This document shows positions 32,277 through 43,592 of a DNA stretch of 64,000 nt, in pieces. Under the pieces are notes generated by a model that ran no database searches, was not told the DNA's origin, and was given only the letters and a program-made list of their open reading frames with translations. Position 1 is the stretch's first letter. The number at the start of each line of letters is the position of its first letter. The stretch spans positions 28,980,751 to 29,044,750 of the forward strand of contig CM070622.1 in NCBI GenBank assembly GCA_036346255.1, in the 5' to 3' direction. The translations under genes were made by a program, and so were the position numbers. This stretch comes from Ampelocalamus luodianensis. Taxonomy: Eukaryota; Streptophyta; Magnoliopsida; Poales; Poaceae.

Positions 32277-35200
32277 ATGGCGTCCGCACCATCTTCGCCG
32301 CCGTCTGGATCTCCGAGGAAAGTGGTACGTACGCGAGATGGCAGAGGAACATCGAGAATTCCTCCAGACCTAGTGACCGTCACGGAGGTCAATGCCAATG
32401 GGATTCCTGTGAGCCCCCAAAGCGTGGCGAGATTCGAACCTTGTGCGGGATACTTGAAGGAACGGTCCCCATCACCACACCGAGCCGGGACACCGTGTCG
32501 ATGTTCGGAGAAGCCACCGGGGACGGTTTTAAAATCGCTCACTTTCCCACCGCAGACTGGCGCGCGTGGAACGACAGCGCGCTCTCGATCGGAAGGCGTG
32601 GAGGACCTTCAAGAGCGTGCTTGTCACAAAGCACGTGAACACGGTCAACGCCCTTCACGGCGTATAAATTCTTGTCGCGGGATATATGGGACGCCTTTGT
32701 GCAAATGAAGACGACGCCGAATTTCTTGAGGAAAGTGCGACGCACAAGGCTCTCCGCACACTTAACACTCACCCCACAAACTCGACACACTGGTACGCGG
32801 TAAAACCGCGCAATGGGCGGCGGAGGACGCGAACGAAACAAGGCCATTTGCTGAGATCACGCACCGCGCGCTCTCTCGGTTAAGAGCGAGGGCATCGCCA
32901 CGTCTTGGCGAAATCTCTTTCACAAACCCTGAGACGGATGTGGTCAACCTTGTGGTAAATGTCTTGAACTACCTAGTTGTTAATAAGTCTATAACTTCAT
33001 AATGTATATAATAACATGATGACCTCTTGCAGCAAGAATTGAGTTCCGCATGTTCAAGGCTCCTTCCAAGCGCACGAGGAGAAGGATATACTAACTACGG
33101 CCCGGGAAACAAGGAGCACCCGGTCGCACGCGAGGCAAAGGGTTAACGATCTTGGAGGGATGAATTCCCAGCACGATCATCGCACGTATAGGAGCAGAAG
33201 AGATCCAAGGCCGAGTACGACACGTTGTTGGAACATGTGCTTACTTCAAAATTTGAAGGAAGAGAACGGGTGCTTATTGCAAAATTTGAAGAAAAGATAG
33301 CAAGATTGCAGACCAAGTGAATCAACTACTACTCCTCAACAACCGATGCAGTCGCCCGTTGTTTTGGTAGGCGGTCCTCCTCAACATCGGAGTAGCGTCG
33401 CGTCCACGCAAAATTGTGAACACGATGATGTCCAATTACCTATCGACGACATCAAGGTAATGTACATCTCTGGAATGCTCCAAAGATAGACCTATAGGAC
33501 GCCTTAGCTAATTGCGTATCGTTTTGTAGGAGCCGACGCACTGCACACTCCAAGTGAGGATGGTTGGGATGTCTATTGAGGTCATGCGGGGTGGTGTATC
33601 CATGCAATGAAGGGATAGTGCAGCACGGTGCCCAGGTGGCGCAGGGTTACGCCAGGGTCCAGGTGAACATGGTACATGATAATTTTAGGGCCGTCCCACT
33701 GGAGATTCGCCCGAACGACGAAATCATAGCACTAGGGGATGCCCTGTACAGTTTTATTCAGTGGCCAAAGAAGGACATCGCCCTGGACCCTGCAGTGCCG
33801 CCTCAACCTTCGATGACTCCACCCAAACCATCTCCACACGACCATGCCTCTCCAATTCAACTTTTGAAGGACATCATCCTGGACCCTGCAGTGCCGCCTC
33901 CACTTTTGATGACTCTACCCCAACCATCTCCACACGACCATGCCTCTCCAATTCAACTTTTGAAGGACATCGTCCGGACCTGCGCATGTCGCCTCAACTT
34001 TTGATGACTCTACCCCAACCATCTCGACACGACCATGTCTCTCCAACAGACCTCCATGATCGCACCTCAACCTTCGCCGAAGCCCGCCTCATCGGTTCCG
34101 TGGAGAAGACACCGAACGAACAAAAAAGCGTGCCGCCGACGGTTCCCGAGTCGTCCGACAGAGGAAGACGCGTGGCGGCAAGTCGTTCGAGACAAATCGA
34201 AATCGAAGAACATTAAGGCGCTTCCGCCTCCTAACCCTAAGAAATACTCTTTCGGAAGTCCGTTGGCGACGAGCACGGTATTAGCCTACGCTGGATTAGG
34301 TTGTCAGAGTTTGCATAGCTGGTACTTGCAGAAGACCAAAGAGAAAGGGTGCGCTGATGGAATCACCGCCGATACACGGATGACTATTTCCTCCACGAGC
34401 CGCCCTTCATCGTGGGCTTCACGACTTATTCGACCTATTCAACCTCAAAGCCCTCGATGCCTCACTTCTACAATGCTGGACACTGTAAGTGTGTACAATC
34501 AAGTTCTACATTCACGTACATTCACATAATATAACAACTCATTGCTTATGTATAGATACATGATTAAAACGCCGGCGATTGAAAGAACCGGTGGGTTTCT
34601 CGACCCACACGTGGTCTCTGAGCAAACCATCTTGGCGCACGCATCCTACGCCGAAATACATAACGGCAGGATTGCTTGCTCAAAACTACGTGGACTACAT
34701 AATGGTGCCCTACAACCAGAAGTAAGTGCTTCACTACTTTCTATACAAATTTCATTTGTACTTTATACGCTGATATGAACTTAGGTTTAATGACTATAGC
34801 GACATACATGAGTAGGCATCACCGGATCCTTCTAGTCATTATACCAAAGAGGAATCAGTACTATACCTTGATTCCCTAATGAAAAAGGCCACGACTTCAC
34901 CCTTGTGCAAGAAGTACTGACAGTGTGCTCATTTCCTCCATACATAACTCTATTGTAGTCTTCCTTCGTTTGAAATGGCCGAGGTTAACTTTTTGGAAAC
35001 ATGTAGGTCGCTCATCTCCTATATTGCCGAGGAGGGCTATACAAGGAACGAACGCCACACTTAATCACAGGACGCGATTTCCAGACGTGCTACAACACAA
35101 TAATTCTATATCATACTTCGTAATAATGCGCCTCGAACCGACTATACCTATATATGTAATTCTATTTTTCAAGTGCGCCAAGAAAAAGCGTAAGAATGTG

Positions 35201-35447
35201 CATTCTACGCTTGCCATCATATGCGATTCTCATGAGTGCTAGGTTGCGGATCCCGAGGTTGGTCAATCTCGCAATAATTGCTAATTATAAATTTAAATAT
35301 ATATGTGTAACACTTTACTCTTGTTTGTAGGTTTTGAATATAGATTTAGATTCACTCGTTCAGAAAGAGATCTCGGATGTTCGAGGGAGGCTTTGCACCT
35401 TCATCATGACGGATATCATTGCGTCCAACGGAGAGTTTCACTACTGA
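32277..35447 (+). pseudogene. CACTA-type protein: plant En/Spm ORF with DUF8039-like block and Ulp1-like C terminus, decayed
   Basis: ATG 32277 starts MASAPSSPPSGSPRKVVRTR, followed by IPVSPQSVARF. After a frame change near 32440 comes WRAWNDSALS, then RDIWDAFVQMK, the conserved start of plant CACTA ORF proteins. A third block (HCTLQVRMVGMSIEV, EGIVQHGAQVAQGYARV, IIALGDALYSFIQWPK) near 33540-33775 resembles DUF8039. Near 34816 HHRILLVIIPKRNQYY matches the catalytic His region of Ulp1-like C48 proteases, and the end (KEISDVRGRLCTFIMTDIIA, then GEFHY) is the usual C terminus. Frameshifts and stops break it; the protease's Cys/Asp region is not visible. Such ORFs accompany CACTA elements; their role in transposition is not settled. 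Confidence 0.7.
33771..34010 (+). repeat. 96-bp (32-codon) tandem repeat inside the CACTA protein gene
   Basis: Copies start at 33771, 33867 and 33963 with AAGGACATC; the first two translate as KDIxLDPAVPP...PSPHDHASPIQLL. The third is shifted by a small deletion (CCGGACCTGCGCATGT), which breaks the frame. Confidence 0.85.
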
Positions 35448-35692
35448 ACGACGTCGAAACAATTAATATATATTTGATATAGTTGTAATTCACTTTGAAT
35501 AGTTGTAATTCAATGGTACACTAGCGACAATATTTGATATATGTTGGTTTGTAATTGACAATGATCACTTTGGGTTGTCCGTTGATTTATCTGTGATGTA
35601 TCTATTTTCTGCCTGCTTATTTTCAGAGGGCATGGCTAGCAATTCCTGAGGCTAGCCGAAAATTTTTAAAAAATAGTTAGGCTGAAATAACT
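35448..35692. other. 3' flank of the CACTA gene
   Basis: Short AT-rich stretch between the stop codon and the right hairpin array; it probably carries the 3' UTR. Nothing else is seen. Confidence 0.4.
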
Positions 35693-36148
35693 ATCACAGA
35701 CGGTTTAACAATCAAACCGTCTGTGAATATGCATATCACAGACCGTTCTATTTAATAACCGTCTATGATATACACATATCTCAGACGGTTCGTAAATAGA
35801 ACCATCTGGGATATCCTTTTTATCACAGGCGGTTCTATTTACGAACCATCTGAGATATGTGTATATCACAGACGGTTAAATAATTAGAACCGTCTGGGAT
35901 ATGTGCATATCACAGACGGTTTGTAAATAGAACCGTCTGTGATAATTAGATAGCACAGACGGTTCTTTAATAGAGTCGTCTGTGATAATTAGATAACACA
36001 GACGGTTATATAATTAGAACCGTCTGTGTTGTGACTTATCACATACGGATTTTTAACCGTCTGTGATAACCGCCTGTTTATCATAGACGTACAAAAACAC
36101 AGACGGTTCGGAACCGTCTGTGATGACTGTTCCGAACCGTCTGTGATG
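35693..36148. repeat. Right subterminal hairpin repeats of the CACTA element (array 4)
   Basis: More than ten units of ATCACAGACGGTT...AACCGTCTGTGAT, with variants CAGACCG, CACATACGG and ACCATCTGGG. Nearly all are the CAGACGG flavour. Confidence 0.9.
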
Positions 36149-36169
36149 AGGCTGTGTGTAGTAGTGTTA

Positions 36170-38180
36170 ACTCTCTTAAATAGAGCTCACCTCGAAGGTG
36201 AAATACCTCATGAAGTGGCTCATCATAAAGATGAAAATCACAACAATTTGATGTGCACATATTATAATGCTGGAAATATGGAACGACCAAGAATCTTTTG
36301 TTTGGGAAATAACAAAGACCTGGTTAACACTGAGATACCCTCAATTTGGAGGATATGGGAGAAAAGTTGTTGACAATTACTTTGTTTCTACAATTGCTAA
36401 AGTTTATCTTATGAGAACATGGATCCGGAACCAAAGTCTATGCCGAACACTTGAAGCGTTCATATCGGGTCATATAATGAAAGCATATGAGGCTGAACCA
36501 TAATTGCTAAATAAAAGTCTTGGAACCAGATAGTTCAAACTTGATGGGTCATTATGAATATAATGAAGTGTTGAAAGCTATGGCTCAAAGGTCCCCGTAG
36601 AGACCGTTACTCTCCTATTATGATTGATATAATATTCTGTTGCTTAATAATTCTGGCAAATGGCATGAATGAATAAATAAAATATACGGTCAATGGGTTC
36701 TGAAAATCTTTGATGAGATCCCCGATGGACTCAAAATTCCTATCAAGAAAGAAAACAAAATCGCAATATATAAAACTCATACCCAATAGTCTCTTACCTG
36801 TAGTAAGAGCATTTCCTGGAAGAAAGGGCATCTCCTTGAAGGAAAATTATCTTACCAGAAGATCTCTTAATCACATCAATGATCATATGATCCCTAGAAG
36901 TGGACAAGGACCCATCAAGACCCGAAAGAATAAAATGAGGAACCTAAAGACTATAAGTGCGCCACACAAGCACTTATAAAGTACATCTTCCACCAGAAGT
37001 TAGTGGAATGGTGGTTTCCTCTAGTACCACGAAGGTACAACATACATTGGGGATATTGACAATTAATCCCCTAAACATCAAAACTAAGACTGGTTATATT
37101 TTACTCTAAAGTAGTACAACCATACTTTATAGTTCTGCAGAATAGACTATTAGTTGTAACTTTAACCACCCAGAGATATTTACAAAAATATTAAGACCCT
37201 GAAAGGTTTTGATAAATTGTATCCGGAAAGCATACGACTTTGCAACTAGTATTACCCCATATCCTCTACAAGGATAATTTACTTGTGTTGCATAATCAAA
37301 TAGTGGTATTTGATAAGTTAAGCATGTTACTACCAAATAGTGTTTATCCTAAAATATACAGATGAGTAATAGGAGATCTGTATGTAAGACTCTGCGTTGT
37401 GGTAATCCAGTTGATTTGATCATAATATACTTGCATGTATTCTTTTTCGAAAAATGAATAAAAGGCATTAGAGCAACAAGACTTCAACAGAAGTTATCCT
37501 CAGGGGGAGAATTTGATAAACACTGTTTATCATACTTGAGATTTGAAAATCTTAGTCAAGCCTAGAAGGTGTTGATACGATGATTACTACTTAAATTCAC
37601 CTTGAAGGTTTTTACCACTTAACATTTTAGATCCAGTTGGTCGATAATGCAAAGATCATGAAGATCGTGTATAGATCCTGATGATCATTACTAAATCCTG
37701 AAGATATCTGTCAAATCCCTATAGTGCAAAATCTCATAATAGATTTAAATTACTTTGTGGTGGTGCAGCCATCCCTTGGCAGTCATTTAAGCAGACCTTG
37801 GTAGCAACTTCTACCAACCAATCAGAAATTATTGCACTATATGAAGCCTCACATGAATCTGTTTGGCTCAGACGTGTGATTGGCCATATCCAGAAGTCGT
37901 GTGGTATTAACACCGTCGATACCCCCACAATTATCAATGAAGATAATGTTACTTGTGTTGTACAAATGCATATGGGTTATGTTAAAAGTAATATCACGAA
38001 GCATATTGCTCCCAAATTCTTCTCTCCTCATGAACTCTAGAAGAACAATGAGATGAAGATCCTGCAAACTAGATCTTGTGAAAATCTGGTTCATTTATTC
38101 ACTAAATCTTTGCATATGTCTAGTTTCCAACGATTTGTTTGTGGTATTGGAATGAAGCGACTTGGAAAGTTGTAGAATTC
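36170..38180 (+). pseudogene. Reverse transcriptase and RNase H remnants of the second copia element
   Basis: Just beyond the CACTA insertion, weak matches to the start of copia reverse transcriptase occur (MDPEPKSM near 36420, where the family has DPxPKS). The clearest block is RNase H: ATSTNQSEIIALYEASHES, WLRRVIGHIQ and the tail LVHLFTKSLHMSSF to about 38150. Stops are frequent and the palm domain with YVDD is not recognisable, so deletion or heavy mutation has occurred. Confidence 0.65.
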
Positions 38181-38447
38181 AGAGGGAGAATCCCCTGAAT
38201 CATAATGCACTTAAAGTCATGAAGTTTTACCTTAATCCTAAAGATTAACTAAGTAGGTAAAGAGGTTGCACTCTTTTTCCCTTAGTGGGTTTTCCCTGAA
38301 GATTTCTCACATAAAGGTTTTAACGAAACAATGATGCAATACAGCTTGCAGATGTAATGTACTCTTTTCTCCGATCCCTTTTTTCCACTGGGTTTTTAGG
38401 AGTTTTTAATGAGACATGTGCATGACACGGTATTCGCCCAAGGGGAG

Positions 38448-38660
38448 TATTGAGAAAACATGATTTAAGGGTTGATAGATGTAATACCAAAACAGCCCCC
38501 GGTGGGTTTTAGTCTTTAAATAGGACCTCATTGTACTTAGAAAGAGCCCCATCAATTAATAAAGATCCTCATATTGTGTCTCCATCTACTTCATCTCTCT
38601 GTTGATTGTCTATTGCGTGGTGATTGGTTGATTGTTTCGTGTGATTACTACATTCTTCAA
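38448..38660 (+). repeat. 3' LTR of the second copia element (approximate ends)
   Basis: It follows the polypurine tract and matches 23973-24193 in order, with moderate divergence. After it the flank reads TCGAATGG, sharing GAATGG with the left flank. Confidence 0.75.
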
Positions 38661-39055
38661 TCGAATGGATGGGGCTGGCCGGGGCACGCCTAGGCTCCAC
38701 GTCATGTCCCGCTCGATCTTGTGTACCCGCTATGTGGGACACAATGACAGTTTTGGTTCCATGGTCCACGCACTCGACCTAAGGATCCATGACCAAACAA
38801 CATATTGTCCTTGGAGTAGAGCTGGCCAGATGGGCCGTGCCAGCCAGGCCGGCCCACGACACAACAATGTAGGCCCAGCCCAGGCATGGCACTGCCCGTA
38901 CTATTCATGGGCTGTGTCGGCCCGGCACGGCAGCTCGTGTCGTGCTTGGGCCACTACCTTGGCACGGTGGGCCAGCTCGGCACGACACGAACAGTGTCGG
39001 GCCATGCCAGGCATCACACGAGCCTGACGAGCCCGACACGGCCCATCTAGCCCGC

Positions 39056-39324
39056 TATGCATGAACACCAGTCTCAGAACTCAAGTCAGACATGTAGAAT
39101 AGAAACATGCACATATTACATATTAGAACAGAAGTATCATCTAAAAATTAAAACAAATAGTTCAAAGGCAGAATTACAATGACATATCCATGACAATTAC
39201 AATGACATATCCATGAAAATTACCAAAAACTAATCACCAGTCACCACTTAGAACTCAGAAGTCAGAAGATCGATTTCAACACAATGAATAAACGTAATAT
39301 CATCTATTGATGCCTGATGGCAAT
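39056..39324. other. Unassigned DNA between the hAT terminus and the LTR insertion
   Basis: AT-rich, with a 22-bp tandem doubling (CAATGACATATCCATGA-type) near 39175-39220. No gene or terminus is recognised. Confidence 0.3.
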
Positions 39325-41385
39325 TGCGAGGACCCGAGATATTTGACTTGTAATACTTAACCATCCATTGGTCCTAGCATTACAAACCAAATATCATGTC
39401 CTCGATGTATTGTATACCTGATAGGAGCGGTATACACACACCGTTCACAAACATAATATCACAAGTCATACACAAGATTTCAATACTGATAACCATAATG
39501 TTTACATCTTCAAAGCATACAAGTTCAAACTACAAAGAGAGGCCGATCGGCCAAATATAACAATCCAAAAGTACTAAGAGTTGCAGCGGAAATATAGCCA
39601 TAAGATGGCACCAAAAGAAAGCCGACTGGTTTGCCCTTACCCGCAAGGCAACCGACCAGGCCGCCAAGCTAGTCGTCCTGCATGAAGTCGGTTTCACAAA
39701 AGTTGATCCCTTAGGGATCAATCTCCTCTGAAATTGCAGCAACCGGGTTGAGTTCAAAGTTGTACTCGCAAGTCTTACAAGCAAAAGAATTATATAGATG
39801 CATTCATGTATCAAAGGAAGGCTACTACACTAAGCAATTTTCAGCATAAAGCAATTTTCTTTGCAATATAGTAGCAGATTGTAAAGAAATTTGTCAAATC
39901 TATTTTTATTTGTTTAAATAACAGTAAGACAACATTTATAAGCATATTTAACATCCTAGAGGTGACTTCCCAATAGCCACCACAACATAACATGAATTTC
40001 CCATTTGTACTACCAGATTTCAAGTTTTATCGAAAACATAGAGTCTAATTCTTACACGACCTAGCCAAGCATTGTCATAACCAAGAACGTGGCTAATTGA
40101 GTAGATTAAACCCTGTAGGGGTGTACAACTTTACCCACATGTGAGACCGCTCCTTTTGCCACCGGATAAAGCACACTTTCGAAGGTATGCTGGCAAAGCT
40201 AAGTCCTACGAGACGCTTTCTAATAGAATGAGTTAATTAAGAGCCGCACGTATGGGGGTTAGCCCTCCGTGAACCACCCAAACGGAGCTCCCATGGGGAA
40301 CCCATACGTTGTGTCAGAACCACCGACAAAGTCTCAACAACTACTGATGCTCCTCGGGCGTGGGTACCTTGTCGGATCCACCCCACACATTCGCAACAAC
40401 AATAGAACATATTTCTCCCTAACAACTACCACCGCGACTCATTAATTAACACAACCCAAAGTACTAAATTAAAAGGGTTCCCAAATACCCTCATGTGGAT
40501 GCACACAAAAGTGCTTGGATCAGTGACACAACTAATTCGGTCCTTAATTGACTTGGGCACATACCAGCACACCCGATAACCACACCATTCATACCAATTG
40601 CCCAAGTCCAAAACGCTTTATTTTCAATTTTAGTTTTTCCAAATACATTATACACATGAGTACCCTGATTCAAGTATTTAGAATGATGGCATAATGACCA
40701 TCGTCGAGGCGATGATCCCCATTCTACCGTTCTAAGCATTACTAAGCAAACCGACTGGCATACTATACATATATAAATGACCAAAGTCCATCCATCGAAC
40801 TCTAAATCATTAGGAATAATCTGACTTAGGCTCAGTAGAAATGAGAACAGTTACCTACAACTCATCCTAACGAGAATTAATCATCAAAATAGCACATACA
40901 TACATACGTACATACATACATACATTTGCAATCAAGATAATTTGTATCAAAAGTAATAGGAGCAATATAATCAAAGGCGGGCTACTTGCCTTGCTGGAGA
41001 TATTCCGCTTGCTGCAGAGGATCACTCTCGTATTTAATAAAATCGTCGAAACCTAGCAAAAGAATCGAAAAGAACCAATAAGAACAAATAACGCCAAATA
41101 AACTCAAAAACCCAAAATCATCCAAAAATCATGAAATTTACACAGAATGTAGAGCATGATTTTAAATGAATTTAGAAACAAAAATGATTTTATTTGGATG
41201 ATTAAAAGATATAGACTAAACCATATCCGTCGGAAGAGAAAATCCAACAAATAGACTCTGGTTATTGCTCACTGATTCGACTACAAGATGAACACCTCTT
41301 TACTAACGCATATATGTGTTGGTAAAAATCTAAATAAGTGTTCGTACGGTCTATACCAAAATGTTATGGATGTGATCGTACTTAC

Positions 41386-43422
41386 AGATACATCAGAATA
41401 GTAGCCACCCTTTGACCACCATTCTTGGTGTTGAACTCATCAAAAAAATAGTCAAAGTGAGATTCGTACTTCTGCCCAACTTCATAATGCAGAACTTGGG
41501 GTCCCTCTCCATGTTCTATAGCTAGTATGAACAAATATGATTAAACAAACCAAATAAAGAAGAACATGTTAAGAGCTGCATTGTTGGACCGCATCCGCAT
41601 GTCATGATCCAATGCCATAATACTTGCATGCTGACAAAACTCTAAGCTCCTATGTAGCTATTGATAACTAAGAACTAAGAAGACACATATAACCGTCAGA
41701 TTGCCCTAAGTGTTGTGTGGGTGAAAATTTCTTTGTATACCTTAACTTAGTATATCAACTGAGAGATCACACTACGAATTTGGTTAGTTCATGAAAACAA
41801 TATAGCCAAACACAGACATTTCAATAATTACATACCTACAGGTATGAAGGTGTAATCAGCTATCCTCTTTTCAATGGCTCGAATAACCTTGTCTCGTCCT
41901 CTTTGAAGAAATATGCCTGAACTAGTGCGAACCCTGTTGTCCTTGCTTTTACCCGTAGTCCTATCAACAACCGTTGATTTCACCATGTGAGGCTTGGCCA
42001 ATCCAATTAAGTACTCACACTCTTCCTTGGACTAATGAAAGGAGCAAATTATCAGCAGTCCGACATAGTTAAACCAAATAGAATATTAGATGCTGAACTA
42101 ACAAGCAATAAAACTATGAAAAAAAGATATGACACATAGTTAAACCACACAAAATATTGGATGTTGAACTAACAAGCAATAAAATTGTGAAAAAAAAGAT
42201 TTGACGAACAAGCACTTATAACTCTAAAGTTTACACAATATACAAACAATTGAACACAATGAACATTTGAGGTAAGACACTACAAAATTGTTCCTGTGGT
42301 AAACGACATGGAATTGCACAAACAACAAGGTCTACCTAAAAAATGACATTTATTAGAATCACACAGTCACATATACTTGCAGGAAAGCTTTTCTTATTCC
42401 TTAATTTTATTGTGAAGTACAATAATGTGCAACATAACCATAAGTTCATAACACAGATAATACATGCCAATCTTCCATCTGTAGGCAACTCGGTGCCCTA
42501 CACCAAACAACCAGTTATATATACACACCACTGTAAACTGGACAAAAATGTTCCCCTTCATTTATCTTGTATCCCAATTAGATGCTTTATATGTGTAGGA
42601 GACAAACTACATAGTAGTTTATCATTTACATATGCAAAGGACAAAAGAAAACTCAGATGCCGCACAACCATGTGCTGAATGTACACTCATACCCATCCAT
42701 CCAAATGTAAGGTTAGCACCATTCCGTTCCCAGATCAAAATGCACCTTACATAGCTAGCAATTCTTAAAGAACTTATCTTTACAGCTCTCGAATCACATA
42801 ATTTACCAACATGTTAAGGTAATATGGGAACCATTACAACATTACACCCTCATGCTCCATAATTCAGCTAAACAGTAAAGATTCTAGTAAAATTCACATC
42901 TTCTTATCCCTAAGGCCCCAACACATCACATTCAATAAAAAGTAGTTGCTGCTGCCTGTTGTGTAGAGCAAATAACCTTATTCTTTGTGGATCACGGAGA
43001 AGGGGTAATCTTTACACACAGCAACATACATGCAAAAACCAATGAATCATAGCAGTAATTTTGAAGTGAAGGCGGGAGTGCAACATTTGTTACCAGGAAG
43101 TTGTGCTACATGAATGCCCTAGGCTTCCACGAGATCACCTCCGTCCACTGTGCGCCCCGCTCTCCCAACCCCTCACTGCTTCCAACAGCAGAAACGATCG
43201 ACGGGATCAGCACCAGATCGAACCAAATCTGGACAAATACAACCCTCTCACTCACCTGAGGTCGCGACGGCCACGAGGGCATGCGGGGCGGGAGTCGGTG
43301 GATTCCGCCTCGCCACTGGTGGTAGCGGTGGGGGCAGATGCCGGTAGCGAGATGACGCCAAAGGCGATGAGCACGAGGAGTAAGGCGGAGGCGACGAGCA
43401 GCGCTCGCGATGAGCACGACAT
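41386..43422 (-). pseudogene. Prolyl 4-hydroxylase gene fragment, exons 1-4, captured and broken
   Basis: Four minus-strand exons splice in phase: 43422-43256, 43175-43094, 42031-41836 and 41515-41386. They encode a signal-anchor (SRALLVASALLLVLIAFGVI), then QWTEVISWKPRAF, HNFLSKEECEYLIGLAKPHM, RVRTSSGIFLQRGRDKVI and GEGPQVLHYEVGQKYESHFD, the plant P4H family that hydroxylates proline in cell-wall proteins in the ER/Golgi using 2-oxoglutarate and iron. HFD supplies the first two iron ligands. The distal His and Lys exons are missing: exon 4 ends at a good GTAAGT donor and LTR-like DNA begins about 100 bp later. A TAG at 43106-43108 stands where the family has Tyr before HNF. Introns are retained, so it was captured as DNA, not by retroposition. 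Confidence 0.85.
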
Positions 43423-43592
43423 CGTACGACGAGGTGTGGCTGCCGTGCTTGGGGAAGATGTGCGGTGGGTGGATCCTGCGCATGAGTGGGCGTAGAGGCG
43501 ACGAGCAGCGCTCGTGGTGGGCGCGACATCGTACGACGAGGTGTAGCCACTACGCTTGGGGAAGACGTGCGGTGGGTGGATCCCGGACGAGG
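43388..43592 (-). repeat. 107-bp tandem duplication over the P4H start region
   Basis: GAGGCGACGAGCAGCGCTCG starts at 43388 and again at 43495. Each copy contains a minus-strand ATGTCG plus 5' UTR sequence; because 107 is not a multiple of three, the upstream ATG (ATGTCGCGCCC) reads out of frame into the real start. Confidence 0.85.

Larger units (their letters stand above)
28378..36166 (+). mobile_element. CACTA (En/Spm) DNA transposon, 7,789 bp, TTA target duplication
   Basis: The left end CACTACTACAAAACAGG and the right end, read on the minus strand as CACTACTACACACAG, are CACTA terminal inverted repeats. TTA is duplicated at 28375-28377 and 36167-36169. Hairpin-forming repeats crowd both ends. 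The interior holds a plus-strand protein gene (32277-35447) and two minus-strand transcription-like units. No TNP2-type transposase domain is visible, so it was probably moved by a relative. It splits the copia pol reading region. Confidence 0.92.
23973..38660 (+). mobile_element. Second Ty1/copia retrotransposon, old, split by a CACTA element
   Basis: Similar ends lie at about 23973-24193 and 38448-38660. Between them are gag (25721 on), a protease/integrase part (to 28377), then after the CACTA insertion the reverse transcriptase and RNase H remnants (36170-38180). A polypurine-rich AAGGGGAGTATTGAGAAAA at 38440-38459 marks the 3' LTR junction. GAATGG occurs at both outer flanks, a possible target duplication. 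Heavy decay indicates it is older than the CACTA insertion. Confidence 0.8.

Noticed and set aside
35693..36148. CRISPR-like regular repeats
   Set aside because: Units are hairpin subterminal repeats of a plant CACTA element with degenerate spacing; there are no unique spacers of constant length and no Cas genes.
42279..42295. CACTACAAAATTGTTCC as another CACTA terminus
   Set aside because: It lies in a P4H intron, has no matching inverted end nearby and no target duplication.
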